NCBI RefSeq assembly: GCF_018502625.1
Contig: NZ_CP075566.1
Location: 1,183,001-1,247,000 of the forward strand
Source: Pseudomonas hormoni
GTDB taxonomy: Bacteria; Pseudomonadota; Gammaproteobacteria; Pseudomonadales; Pseudomonadaceae
Direction: 5' to 3'
DNA length: 64,000 nucleotides
The notes beneath the pieces are model-generated. The model was not told where the DNA came from. It did no database searches and was given only the letters and a program-made list of their open reading frames with translations. The position numbers were made by a program, and so were the translations under genes. Positions 17,684 to 25,883 of this stretch are shown here, piece after piece; positions within the stretch are counted from its first letter, which is position 1, and every line of letters begins with the position of its first letter.

Positions 17684-18874
17684 ATGAAAAGCGTTTACTT
17701 GGTCAGCAATGTATTAAATGGCGGGAAAACGTATGTTGAATACCTACAGCCGATATTGAACTCTCTTCGTGATCAATATGATTGCACAGTGCTTCAGACG
17801 GATAAGGTCGGTATCAGCAAGTACGAAGCAGAGCAGATTCTGAATTATCCAGTTGAAGAAGTGGAGCTGGAATTCATCTTGACGCTAAAGTCAAAAGTAA
17901 TCTTTTCGAACGATGCTTCGATCGGTCGCCTGCTTGATGTGTCAAACTTTGGTGTTTATGTAGCGCATGGCAATGTCGGTATGCCCACCCAGGACAGATA
18001 TTATTACTCTGCGTGGATGTCTTTTTGGGATGCGATTGTTTCTTCGTCCCGATCGAGTTTTGATCTTGTTAAAACTGGCCTTGGGCTTTATAGACGTGAG
18101 AGGCGTGCATCGCTCATCGCGCCGATAGGCGAGTTGTGGCGATCGGATCTTCGAGCAACCAGTGCTGTGTCTGTGCTGCCAGTCAAAGTTCCCGCAATGT
18201 TTGAGCATCCCCAAGAGCAAGTGCGAACTTTGGGGGAGTATGTAATAGGTCTGCTGCCGACCCAGCTTGGCATATGCCCCAATGGCGCCAATCTGTATGA
18301 GAACCTGGAAGTCGTTATTAATGCAGTAAAGCTGCAGATTCCCAACGCCAGTTTTATTTTGCGGCCTTACATGACGGACAGGGAACACCCGCTTGTAATG
18401 GATATTTGCAGGCAGCTTTCTCAGTGTGCATGGATTTCCATTGATGAGACCGAAAAAAGCAGTAAAGAGTTTTATAGTCAATGTGACACCGTCATCACTG
18501 ACGCCTCGACCGGTGGCGTTTCTTTTATGCTGAGTACGTGCAAGCTCCCGATTTATTACGTTCCGGCTACCAGCGAGAGCAATCCCATTATTCAGTCCTG
18601 GCTGGAACAAATGGACGGCTTGTTACCCATCGCCAAAAACAGCGATGAACTTAAAGACATGGCGCTTGGATTTACTTTGCTCACATCCGAGCAGAAGTAT
18701 TTTATATACAAGAAGTTCTACGAGTCAGAATACAGCGGACTGCATCATCCAGATGAAGTGTTTCGAGATCTGGTTGAGAAAGAGCACGAGTCTGTATTTT
18801 GTCAATTCGTGATTGACTCCTACGGAGCCATTAACCAACGACAGACCAGGCCCTCAGAAAGCCTGGCACAGTGA
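17684..18874 (+). CDS. CDP-glycerol-type (GT-B) transferase, candidate phosphoramidate transferase
   Basis: A 396-residue soluble protein whose second half looks like the TagB/TagF CDP-glycerol glycerophosphotransferase family. YSQCDTVITDASTGGVSFML followed by KLPIYYVP matches that family's nucleotide-binding segment, and GVYVAHGNVGMPT plus DAIVSSSRSSFDLV match its N-terminal half. These enzymes move a phospho-group from a CDP-linked donor to a polymer. Because the downstream genes appear to make a CDP-linked phosphoramidate, I infer that this protein transfers that group to an acceptor. Base composition is clearly richer in A and T than its neighbours. ATG 17684 follows GAAGGTG at a rather long distance. 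It is the first gene of the operon, with 16 bases to the next. Confidence 0.7.
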   Translation: MKSVYLVSNVLNGGKTYVEYLQPILNSLRDQYDCTVLQTDKVGISKYEAEQILNYPVEEVELEFILTLKSKVIFSNDASIGRLLDVSNFGVYVAHGNVGMPTQDRYYYSAWMSFWDAIVSSSRSSFDLVKTGLGLYRRERRASLIAPIGELWRSDLRATSAVSVLPVKVPAMFEHPQEQVRTLGEYVIGLLPTQLGICPNGANLYENLEVVINAVKLQIPNASFILRPYMTDREHPLVMDICRQLSQCAWISIDETEKSSKEFYSQCDTVITDASTGGVSFMLSTCKLPIYYVPATSESNPIIQSWLEQMDGLLPIAKNSDELKDMALGFTLLTSEQKYFIYKKFYESEYSGLHHPDEVFRDLVEKEHESVFCQFVIDSYGAINQRQTRPSESLAQ

Positions 18875-18890
18875 TCGTGGATCTCGGGCA

Positions 18891-19475
18891 ATGAATACGT
18901 TTAAACCCCAAATTGAGTCAGGTCATATGAGCGCTGATCCAACCGGGCAAGTCGTCTGGATTACCGGCCTGTCGGGCGCGGGTAAGTCAACGTTGGCTGT
19001 CGAGTTCGTTGCCGGGCTTCGAAGCCGTGGCCACTCGGTTGTCATGTTGGACGGGGACGAACTGCGCGACGTCTTTGGCGCAACCGCTGCCAATTCGCAA
19101 AACCATGGGCGTAAGGGGCGTTTGGCGCTGGCCATGCAATATGCCCATCTGTGCAGAGTCATTGCGGCGCAAGGACACACAGTCGTGATCGCCACGATTT
19201 CGCTGTTCCGCGAGGTTCATGCCTGGAACCGTGCCCACTTGCCTGGTTATTTCGAGGTTTATTTGAAGGTGCCGGTGGAGGAGTTGCGCCGCCGGGACCC
19301 CAAGGGAATATATCGCCGGTTCGATGCGGGCGAGTTGAACAACGTCGCGGGGCTCGATCTAGCGATTGATGAACCGGACGCGGCTGACTGGGTAGTGGAG
19401 TTTGACCCTGACCGCTCCATACAAACATTGACTGAAAACGTGCTGCACCATTTTTTTAGAAGGAAGTTGGTATGA
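18891..19475 (+). CDS. APS-kinase-like protein, probable cytidine diphosphoramidate kinase
   Basis: A 194-residue P-loop kinase of the adenylylsulfate kinase fold. The Walker A motif GLSGAGKS is at 26-33, followed by MLDGDELRDVFG and the RDPKGIYRRFDAGELNN lid-region segment. The APS-recognition segment of true APS kinases (DLGFS...DR.EN) is replaced by ATAANSQNHGRKGR, and no cysD/cysN lies nearby, so sulfate activation is unlikely. In C. jejuni, Cj1415, also annotated as APS kinase, phosphorylates cytidine diphosphoramidate on the ribose 3'-hydroxyl in the methyl phosphoramidate pathway. The same role is inferred from the neighbours. An alternative start is the ATG at 18927. The stop overlaps the next start by four bases. 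Confidence 0.82.
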   Translation: MNTFKPQIESGHMSADPTGQVVWITGLSGAGKSTLAVEFVAGLRSRGHSVVMLDGDELRDVFGATAANSQNHGRKGRLALAMQYAHLCRVIAAQGHTVVIATISLFREVHAWNRAHLPGYFEVYLKVPVEELRRRDPKGIYRRFDAGELNNVAGLDLAIDEPDAADWVVEFDPDRSIQTLTENVLHHFFRRKLV

Positions 19476-20221
19476 AAACCGAATGGGACTACTCCACTCT
19501 GGCCGACGCTTACTTGAAGCGTCCTGACTACGCCGATGCCGCGATCGACGCAATGCTTTCCATTGCCGGTGCCGAGAAGGGCGACAAGTTTTGCGATGTC
19601 GGCGCAGGCGTCGCACACCTGACCCTCATGCTGGCTGCTCGTGGTCTGGATGTTGTGGCCGTGGAGCCGAATGATGCAATGCGGGCCAATGGCATCAAGC
19701 GTACCGCCGACCTCTCGAATGTTCGTTGGCATGAAGGCACCGGCGAAGTCACGGGTCAAGCATCCCAAGCGTTCGACATGGTCACCTTCGGTAGCTCCTT
19801 CAATGTCTGCGATCGCCAGCAGGCACTCAAGGAAACCGCGCGCATTCTCAAGCCTCGCGGCTGGTTTGCCTGCATGTGGAATCACCGCAATCTTGAAGAT
19901 CCGATCCAGGCCCGAATCGAAGCCATCATTAAAGAGCGGGTACAGGGTTACGGTTACGGCACCCGTCGTGAAGACCAAACGGCAGTGATCGATGCCAGTG
20001 CGCTGTTCGGACCTGTTGTTCATCTTGATGCGCGCGTCATTCACGAGCAAAGCATTGAGGAATGCCTGGAAGCCTGGCGTTCCCACGCGACACTGGAGCG
20101 TCAAGCCGGTGCGAAATTCCATGAGGTGATCAGCGCAATCGACGACTATCTGAGAAGCCTTGATACGGCCTCGATCCAGATTCCGTACTCGACCAATATC
20201 TGGGTTGCTCAGTTGAGATAA
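19472..20221 (+). CDS. Class I SAM-dependent methyltransferase of the phosphoramidate operon
   Basis: A 249-residue cytosolic methyltransferase. Motif I is KFCDVGAGVAHLTLMLAARG, with the acidic VVAVEPNDAMRANG strand after it, then FDMVTFGSSFNV and LKPRGWFACMWNHRN. It overlaps the kinase gene by four bases and the glutamine-kinase-like gene by one, so it belongs to the same transcript. In the C. jejuni phosphoramidate cluster one or two methyltransferases (Cj1419/Cj1420) sit at this place and are thought to add the O-methyl group. I infer the same role here. The sequence alone would allow other small-molecule or lipid substrates. Confidence 0.82.
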   Translation: MKTEWDYSTLADAYLKRPDYADAAIDAMLSIAGAEKGDKFCDVGAGVAHLTLMLAARGLDVVAVEPNDAMRANGIKRTADLSNVRWHEGTGEVTGQASQAFDMVTFGSSFNVCDRQQALKETARILKPRGWFACMWNHRNLEDPIQARIEAIIKERVQGYGYGTRREDQTAVIDASALFGPVVHLDARVIHEQSIEECLEAWRSHATLERQAGAKFHEVISAIDDYLRSLDTASIQIPYSTNIWVAQLR

Positions 20222-22542
20222 TGCCGATGGCGCTGCATTTCTCTACCAAGGCCGGCACATTGTCCGGCCTTCAGGAGCGGCTCCGGTCGGCTCGCATTGC
20301 TCCCTTGCTGTCGTTCACCGTAAGGGACTGGCAGATGGGGCGGCACGCCTGTTTTCGTGATGTCCGGGGACGATTGGGGGACGGTCCGTGGATCGTGCGC
20401 TCCAGTTGTCTGCGCGAAGATGGCGCGCAAGCGTCCGGCGCGGGGGCTTTTCTCTCGATCGCTGATGTCACTGAAGCAGAATTGGAGTCGGCCATTGAAC
20501 AGGTGATCGCCAGTTATGGCGATACACACCTGGCAGACGAGGTACTGATTCAGCCAATGCTGGCGAATGTGGTTCGGTCCGGTGTCGCCTTTTCCCACGA
20601 CCCGAATACCTGTGCGCCGTATCGGGTGGTGAACTGGTCGGAAGGCAGTGACACGGCATCGGTCACCAGCGGCATGGGCGGTCGGTTGTGGCAGCAAGCG
20701 GCACGTAGCGAAGTGCCGCCCCCGCCCAGCCTCGTTCCCATGATTGCCTTGCTCGAAGAGTTGCTGGAATTGTTCGATGGCGTCCCGGTCGATTGCGAGT
20801 TCGCTGTCACGCGCGAAGCCGCGGGCGAGGTGCTCTGGCTCTTGCAGGCCCGACCACTGATCCTGCCGACACCTGCGGAATCCGAAACAGACCAGGCTGC
20901 TCGTCTGGACAGTATTCAGCGCAAGGTGGCGCGGGGCATGCAGCCGCACCCATTCCTGATCGGCCAACGTACTGTCTATGGCGTGATGCCGGACTGGAAT
21001 CCGGCCGAGATTATCGGTATCCGTCCCAAACCGCTGGCGCTTTCGCTGTACCGGGATCTGGTGACTGATTCAATCTGGGCCTACCAGCGCCACAATTACG
21101 GCTATCGCAACTTGCGTAGCTTCCCGCTGATGCCGCATTTCTTCGGGCTGCCGTACATCGATGTACGCTTGTCGTTCAACTCGTTCATCCCGGCAGATCT
21201 TGATGAGGGGTTGGCAGGGCGACTGGTCGATCACTACATCGATCGGTTACTGGCCGAACCGACGCTGCACGATAAAGTGGAGTTCGAGATCGTGTTCTCG
21301 TGCTACACACTGGATTTGTCGCAGCGGCTGGAGCGTTTGGCCAGTGCCGGGTTCCTGGAGCACGAGCTGGAGGCGATCAGCACCAGTTTGCGCAAGCTGA
21401 CCAACCGCATCGTTCATCCCAAGGACGGCTTATGGCGCGCCGACGCCGCCAAGCTCGACACGCTCAATGCGCGACGCGAAGAGTTGCTGGCCTCCAACGC
21501 CGATCCTCTGGAGCGGATTTACTGGCTGCTGGAGGATGCCAAACGCTACGGCACCCTGCCATTCGCCGGTCTGGCACGTGCCGGATTTGTCGCGGTGCAG
21601 ATGCTTAAATCCCTGGTGACGGTGGGCGTTTTTTCGCAAGCTGACTACGATTGCTTCATGGCGGGCGTCTCTACCGTGAGCGGCCAGTTGGCGCGTGACC
21701 GAGCGACCCTGGACAAGGCGACCTTCCTCGCGCGATACGGCCACCTGCGCCCGGGCACCTACGACATCCTTTCACCCCGTTACGATGAAGCGCCGGAACT
21801 CTACTTCGACTGGACGCAACGTCCATCGGCCCCGGAACCGGTGCAACCTTTTTCGCTGACCCTTCCTCAGATGCGCGAAATCGTGAAGCAATTGGAAGAG
21901 CACGGCCTGCAACCGGATCCCGTCGGGTTGCTGGATTTCATGCAAGCCGGGATCGAGCTGCGTGAGCTGGCCAAGTTCCACTTCACCCGCAATCTCTCGG
22001 ATGCCCTGGCATTGATTGCCGAAGTGGGCGCCCAGCACGGCATCAGCCGCGAGGACATGGCCTATTGCGACATCGGTGCCTTCCAGGAACTGCACGTTGC
22101 GGCAGCCGACCCGAAAGATGTGCTGTTGCACAGCATTGAGCAGGGCAAGGCCCGCTACGAAAAGACCCTCAAGTTGTCGCTGCCGCCGGTGATTACCCGA
22201 CCTGAGGATGTCTGGTCTTTCGAGTGGCCGGAAACAGCCCCCAACTTCATCACCCAGAAACAGGTGACAGCCCCCGTGGTGGGCAGCGATGACCGGGAAA
22301 AGCTCGCCGGGGCGATTGTCTGCATTCCCAACGCGGACCCGGGATTTGACTGGTTGTTTGCTTACCCGATTGCCGGGTTGATAACGGCATGGGGCGGTGC
22401 CAATTCACACATGGCGATTCGCGCTGGTGAACTCGGCTTGCCCGCCGTCATCGGTGCCGGTGAAGTGCTCTATCGCCGCTGGTCGGCGGCCCAACGCCTG
22501 CACCTGGACTGTCCCGGCCGCTGGGTGGAGATGCTGGCATGA
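20221..22542 (+). CDS. PEP-synthase-like protein, probable L-glutamine kinase
   Basis: A 773-residue phosphotransfer enzyme. The N-terminal ATP-grasp domain (about 40-220) has WIVRSSCLREDGAQASGAG, as in PEP synthases. A middle part of about 430 residues does not resemble the PEP-binding barrel of PpsA. The C-terminal domain carries the phosphohistidine in GGANSHMAIRAGELGLPAVIG (His730) and ends there. This domain order is that of C. jejuni Cj1418, which phosphorylates the amide nitrogen of L-glutamine with ATP to give AMP and phosphate. The adjoining amidotransferase and cytidylyltransferase genes support the call. The first ATG (20221) overlaps the upstream TAA; a second ATG two codons later is possible. 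A true PpsA is encoded at 55710. Confidence 0.83.
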   Translation: MPMALHFSTKAGTLSGLQERLRSARIAPLLSFTVRDWQMGRHACFRDVRGRLGDGPWIVRSSCLREDGAQASGAGAFLSIADVTEAELESAIEQVIASYGDTHLADEVLIQPMLANVVRSGVAFSHDPNTCAPYRVVNWSEGSDTASVTSGMGGRLWQQAARSEVPPPPSLVPMIALLEELLELFDGVPVDCEFAVTREAAGEVLWLLQARPLILPTPAESETDQAARLDSIQRKVARGMQPHPFLIGQRTVYGVMPDWNPAEIIGIRPKPLALSLYRDLVTDSIWAYQRHNYGYRNLRSFPLMPHFFGLPYIDVRLSFNSFIPADLDEGLAGRLVDHYIDRLLAEPTLHDKVEFEIVFSCYTLDLSQRLERLASAGFLEHELEAISTSLRKLTNRIVHPKDGLWRADAAKLDTLNARREELLASNADPLERIYWLLEDAKRYGTLPFAGLARAGFVAVQMLKSLVTVGVFSQADYDCFMAGVSTVSGQLARDRATLDKATFLARYGHLRPGTYDILSPRYDEAPELYFDWTQRPSAPEPVQPFSLTLPQMREIVKQLEEHGLQPDPVGLLDFMQAGIELRELAKFHFTRNLSDALALIAEVGAQHGISREDMAYCDIGAFQELHVAAADPKDVLLHSIEQGKARYEKTLKLSLPPVITRPEDVWSFEWPETAPNFITQKQVTAPVVGSDDREKLAGAIVCIPNADPGFDWLFAYPIAGLITAWGGANSHMAIRAGELGLPAVIGAGEVLYRRWSAAQRLHLDCPGRWVEMLA

Positions 22543-23150
22543 AGGTCGTTGCCATCAGCCAGCGTGTGGATGCGTTCCCAGAACGCGGCGAAACACGTGA
22601 TGCGCTCGACCAGCGTCTGATCGCTTTTGTACTGGCTGCCGGTTTTTTGCCGGTGCCGGTGCCCAACGGGTTATGTCTGCAAACAGTCGACGGGGAGCGG
22701 GATGCCTTGCATGACTGGCTGAACACGGCATTGCCCCACGCCATTGTGCTTTCGGGCGGAAATGACATCGGCGAATGTCCGGCACGCGACCTGACCGAAA
22801 GCCGATTACTCGACCATGCAAGCTCCTATCGCCTGCCTGTACTTGGAATTTGCCGGGGAATGCAGATGATCGCGCACTGGTCCGGGGGCGAGCTAAAACC
22901 GGTAACGGGTCATGTTCGAACCCGGCATCAATTGTCGGGAAAGATTGTTGCCGAGGTGAACAGTTACCACGGCTTGGCGCTTGCCGGTTGTCCGCCAGAG
23001 TTCGAGGTCCTGGCGCGCAGTGAAGACGGTGAAATCGAAGCCATCCGACACTTCAGCCTGCCGTGGGAAGGCTGGATGTGGCACCCGGAGCGAGAGGACG
23101 TTTTTGCAGCACACGACGTTCATCGATTGAAGCAATTGTTCTGCGAATAA
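22539..23150 (+). CDS. Class I amidotransferase, probable gamma-glutamyl-CDP-amidate hydrolase
   Basis: A 203-residue protein with the glutamine-amidotransferase/peptidase C26 fold. The nucleophile is Cys105 in VLGICRGMQMIAHWSGG, and the His-Glu pair is His182/Glu184 in MWHPERE; YHGLAL is a further family segment. It overlaps the glutamine-kinase-like gene by four bases. C. jejuni Cj1417 has this fold and cuts the gamma-glutamyl amide of CDP-L-glutamine, giving cytidine diphosphoramidate and glutamate. The same place in the operon, between kinase and cytidylyltransferase genes, points to this role. A plain gamma-glutamyl hydrolase is the alternative. Confidence 0.83.
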   Translation: MKVVAISQRVDAFPERGETRDALDQRLIAFVLAAGFLPVPVPNGLCLQTVDGERDALHDWLNTALPHAIVLSGGNDIGECPARDLTESRLLDHASSYRLPVLGICRGMQMIAHWSGGELKPVTGHVRTRHQLSGKIVAEVNSYHGLALAGCPPEFEVLARSEDGEIEAIRHFSLPWEGWMWHPEREDVFAAHDVHRLKQLFCE

Positions 23151-23236
23151 GGACGTTGTTTCTGACGGAACAAGTGGTACTGGGAGCCCAACTCGTCGCG
23201 ACGAGTCCATTCGAAATTTCATGAGGTAGAACAGTT

Positions 23237-23950
23237 GTGAAAGCCATTATTCTGGCTGCCGGGCGTGGCAGCCGCATGAAGAGCCTCACGGATGAACGTC
23301 CGAAATGCATGGTCGAATTGCGCGGAAAGACACTGCTGGAGTGGCAACTTGCCGCGCTGCGCGATGCAGGCGTTGACGAGATCGCCATTGTTACCGGCTA
23401 CAAACGCGAGTTGTTGGCAGGCCGGGGGATGATCGAATTCCATAATTCACGTTGGGCGCAAACCAACATGGTGTCGTCGTTGGCCTGTGCGCAAGCCTGG
23501 TTGCAGGACGAACCGTGCATTGTCAGTTATTCCGACATCTTCTACAGCCCCGTAGCGGTTCAGTCGTTGATGACATGCAAGGCTTCCCTGGCCGTCACCT
23601 ATGACCCGAACTGGCTGGCACTTTGGACCGAGCGTTTTGGCGATCCATTACTGGATGCCGAAACGTTCCGACTGACCTCCGATAACACCTTGGCTGAAAT
23701 CGGCAACAAGCCGCAATCAGTCGATGATGTTCAAGGCCAATACATGGGGCTTTTGCGCTTCACGCCTGAGGCTTGGGCAGAAGTCGTGCGGCTGCGCTCG
23801 GCGTTAACCCCGGAACAATGTGACAAAGTGCATATGACCAACACCCTTCAGCAAGTCATCGATGCGGGGCGGGTCCCGATACAAGCCGTAGCCTACAATG
23901 GCGAGTGGGGCGAGGTGGACTCTGCTGAAGATCTCTTTTTGTATCAATAA
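23237..23950 (+). CDS. Nucleotidyltransferase, probable CTP:phosphoglutamine cytidylyltransferase
   Basis: A 237-residue nucleotidyltransferase of the LicC / sugar-1-phosphate type. The N-terminus has LAAGRGSRM and KCMVEL (Lys23), then DEIAIVTGYKRE and the metal-binding aspartate in IVSYSDIFYS. It starts with GTG, with GAGGT about ten bases before; 86 bases separate it from the previous gene. LicC enzymes use CTP on phosphocholine, but no choline genes are present. C. jejuni Cj1416 is of this type and makes CDP-L-glutamine from phosphoglutamine. Given the four preceding genes, that is the preferred reading. It is the last gene of the operon. Confidence 0.82.
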   Translation: MKAIILAAGRGSRMKSLTDERPKCMVELRGKTLLEWQLAALRDAGVDEIAIVTGYKRELLAGRGMIEFHNSRWAQTNMVSSLACAQAWLQDEPCIVSYSDIFYSPVAVQSLMTCKASLAVTYDPNWLALWTERFGDPLLDAETFRLTSDNTLAEIGNKPQSVDDVQGQYMGLLRFTPEAWAEVVRLRSALTPEQCDKVHMTNTLQQVIDAGRVPIQAVAYNGEWGEVDSAEDLFLYQ

Positions 23951-24018
23951 CGGGAAGCCTGGGATCTGCGATTTCGCCCGTTGAAAGTTGCCAGGCCCCC
24001 TCGAACGGAATCGGAATC

Positions 24019-25356
24019 ATGGCTCATCCTGTCGCTGCATCCCGTTGGCTAGTCATGCCGATCGCAGCCGTGTCGATGTTCGCTGCTTGTTCACTGGCCG
24101 TTGCATCTACCCCTGCAACCTTCCCGGACGCAAACGCCAGCGACCCCGCAACACTCGGCTGGATGGTCGGCTCGCCACCGCCCGCCGATCGCACTGTGCG
24201 CTTCGAAGATGTCAGCTACTTCCAGTTCCCGGCGATGCGCTGGAGCGTCTCGAACTTCCGCCAGCTCATGCCAACGATCAACGTTTCACGGGGTTTGGCT
24301 GCTCCGGTGCCGTTAGCGTCCGCGCTGCGCAAAGACATCGACACCCTCACGTTCACGCCGCTCGGCGCGAAGACGTCGATGACCTGGGATCAATCCCTGG
24401 CCGCGACTTACACCGACGGGATTGTGGTGATGCACCGTGGCAAGGTGGTGTACGAGCGGTACTTCGGCGTGCTGAAACCTGAAGGCCAGCACGCGGCGAT
24501 GTCGGTGACCAAGTCCGTGGTCGGCACGCTGGGCGCGATGTTGGTCGCCGAAGGGCAAATCGATGCGAACAGATCTGTCGCCGATTACGTCCCCGAACTG
24601 GCTGCATCTGCCTTTGGCAGTGCCACGGTGCGTCAGGTCCTCGATATGACCACCGCGCTCAGGTACAGCGAAGACTACGCCGACCCGAACGCTGAAGTCT
24701 GGGCTCATGCAAAAGCTGGCAGCCCGCTCCCCAAGCCGAAGGACTACACCGGCCCGCGAAGTTACTACGAGTTTTTGCAGACGGTTCAACTGCAAGGCGA
24801 ACACGGCAGCGCGTTCGCCTACAAGACGGTCAACACCGACGTTCTGGGTTGGGTGATCGCTCGAGTGACCGGTCGAAATGTCGCGCAGTTATTGTCGGAG
24901 CGTATCTGGAGTCGGCTGGGTGTCGAGCAGGATGCCTATTTTACGGTGGACTCCATCGGCACTCCGTTTGCCGGCGGTGGCTTGAATACCGGTTTGCGGG
25001 ACCTGGCGCGGTTTGGCGAGATGCTACGCAATGACGGTCGATTCAATGGCCAACAGATCGTGCCCAAAGCGGTGGTCGATGACATCCGTCGTGGCGGCGA
25101 CAAGCAAGCATTTGCCAAGGCCGGTTACGATTTGTTGAAAGGCTGGAGCTACCGGTCGATGTGGTGGGTGACGAACAAGGCGGGTGAGGCGTTCATGGCG
25201 CGAGGCGTTCATGGGCAGCGCATCTATGTCAACCCTGCGGCCCAGATGGTCATTGTTCGATACGCTTCCCATCCCGTTGCCAGCAACGCGGCCAACGATC
25301 CTGTTACGTTGCCGGCGTTTGATGCGCTGGCTCAACATTTATCCCGGTTGCCTTGA
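24019..25356 (+). CDS. Exported serine hydrolase, beta-lactamase/6-aminohexanoate-dimer hydrolase family
   Basis: A 445-residue protein with an N-terminal export signal (WLVMPIAAVSMFAACSLAVAS). Cys24 lies in a poor lipobox (FAAC), so it is more likely a soluble periplasmic protein than a lipoprotein. The catalytic SxxK is SVTK (Ser162, Lys165), as in class C beta-lactamases, penicillin-binding esterases and NylB-type hydrolases. The C-terminal GVHGQRIYVNPAAQMVIVRY matches the last strand of the fold. It lies 68 bases after the phosphoramidate operon on the same strand; co-transcription is possible, but there is no functional reason for a link. The natural substrate is unknown. Confidence 0.87.
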   Translation: MAHPVAASRWLVMPIAAVSMFAACSLAVASTPATFPDANASDPATLGWMVGSPPPADRTVRFEDVSYFQFPAMRWSVSNFRQLMPTINVSRGLAAPVPLASALRKDIDTLTFTPLGAKTSMTWDQSLAATYTDGIVVMHRGKVVYERYFGVLKPEGQHAAMSVTKSVVGTLGAMLVAEGQIDANRSVADYVPELAASAFGSATVRQVLDMTTALRYSEDYADPNAEVWAHAKAGSPLPKPKDYTGPRSYYEFLQTVQLQGEHGSAFAYKTVNTDVLGWVIARVTGRNVAQLLSERIWSRLGVEQDAYFTVDSIGTPFAGGGLNTGLRDLARFGEMLRNDGRFNGQQIVPKAVVDDIRRGGDKQAFAKAGYDLLKGWSYRSMWWVTNKAGEAFMARGVHGQRIYVNPAAQMVIVRYASHPVASNAANDPVTLPAFDALAQHLSRLP

Positions 25357-25384
25357 GTGCCAAGGCCCTGAAAAAGGAAAACCC

Positions 25385-25705
25385 ATGATCACCACCACAA
25401 CCCACGCCATCGAAGGCCGCCAAATCACCGCCTACCTGGACATCGTCAGCGCCGAGTCAGTGCAGGGCGTTAACGTTATTCGGGACATGTTCGCCGGGAT
25501 GCGGGACTTTTTCGGTGGGCGCTCTCAGACATTGGAGCGTGCGTTGAAGGAAGCGCGGATTCAGGCGACCGATGAGATCAAGGAGCGGGCGCGAGCGCTT
25601 CAGGCTGACGCTGTGGTGGGGCTTGATTATGAGATCAGCATGCCGGCCGGGAAGGGCGGGATGGTAGTGGTTTTCGTCACCGGGACGGCCGTTAAACTGA
25701 GGTGA
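25385..25705 (+). CDS. YbjQ-family protein
   Basis: A 106-residue cytosolic protein of the YbjQ/UPF0145 family, which is small, pentameric and of unknown role (often labelled heavy-metal-binding). Typical segments are the start ITTTTHAIEGRQITAYLDIV, then VIRDMFAGMRDFFGGRSQTLE and ADAVVGLDYE. A GGAAA stretch lies before the ATG. It follows the serine hydrolase by 28 bases and may share its transcript. Confidence 0.9.
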   Translation: MITTTTHAIEGRQITAYLDIVSAESVQGVNVIRDMFAGMRDFFGGRSQTLERALKEARIQATDEIKERARALQADAVVGLDYEISMPAGKGGMVVVFVTGTAVKLR

Positions 25706-25883
25706 GTCCGGTACGAATTGATGTGTTGGTTTTGTAGGAAGTGGTGTAGCCCATTCGTCGGGCATCGGAAATATGAATTACAAGTCCGGTAGTGACCGAC
25801 TAGTCTCAAAAGCTTGGTGGTCGATATGTTTCAGGCAAATAGGGCTTGCCGGTGTCGATCCCGCATTTGAGAGGGGTGAAAAG

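Noticed and set aside
18891..19475. Assignment as sulfate-assimilation APS kinase (cysC)
   Set aside because: The APS-recognition segment is missing, no cysD/cysN are near, and all neighbours fit a phosphoramidate pathway. The genuine cysH at 39223 is a separate locus and is of the APS-reductase type, which does not need PAPS.
22539..23950. Phosphocholine decoration (lic-type) locus
   Set aside because: The nucleotidyltransferase resembles LicC, but there is no choline kinase or LicD-type gene, and the glutamine-kinase-like and amidotransferase genes have no place in that pathway.
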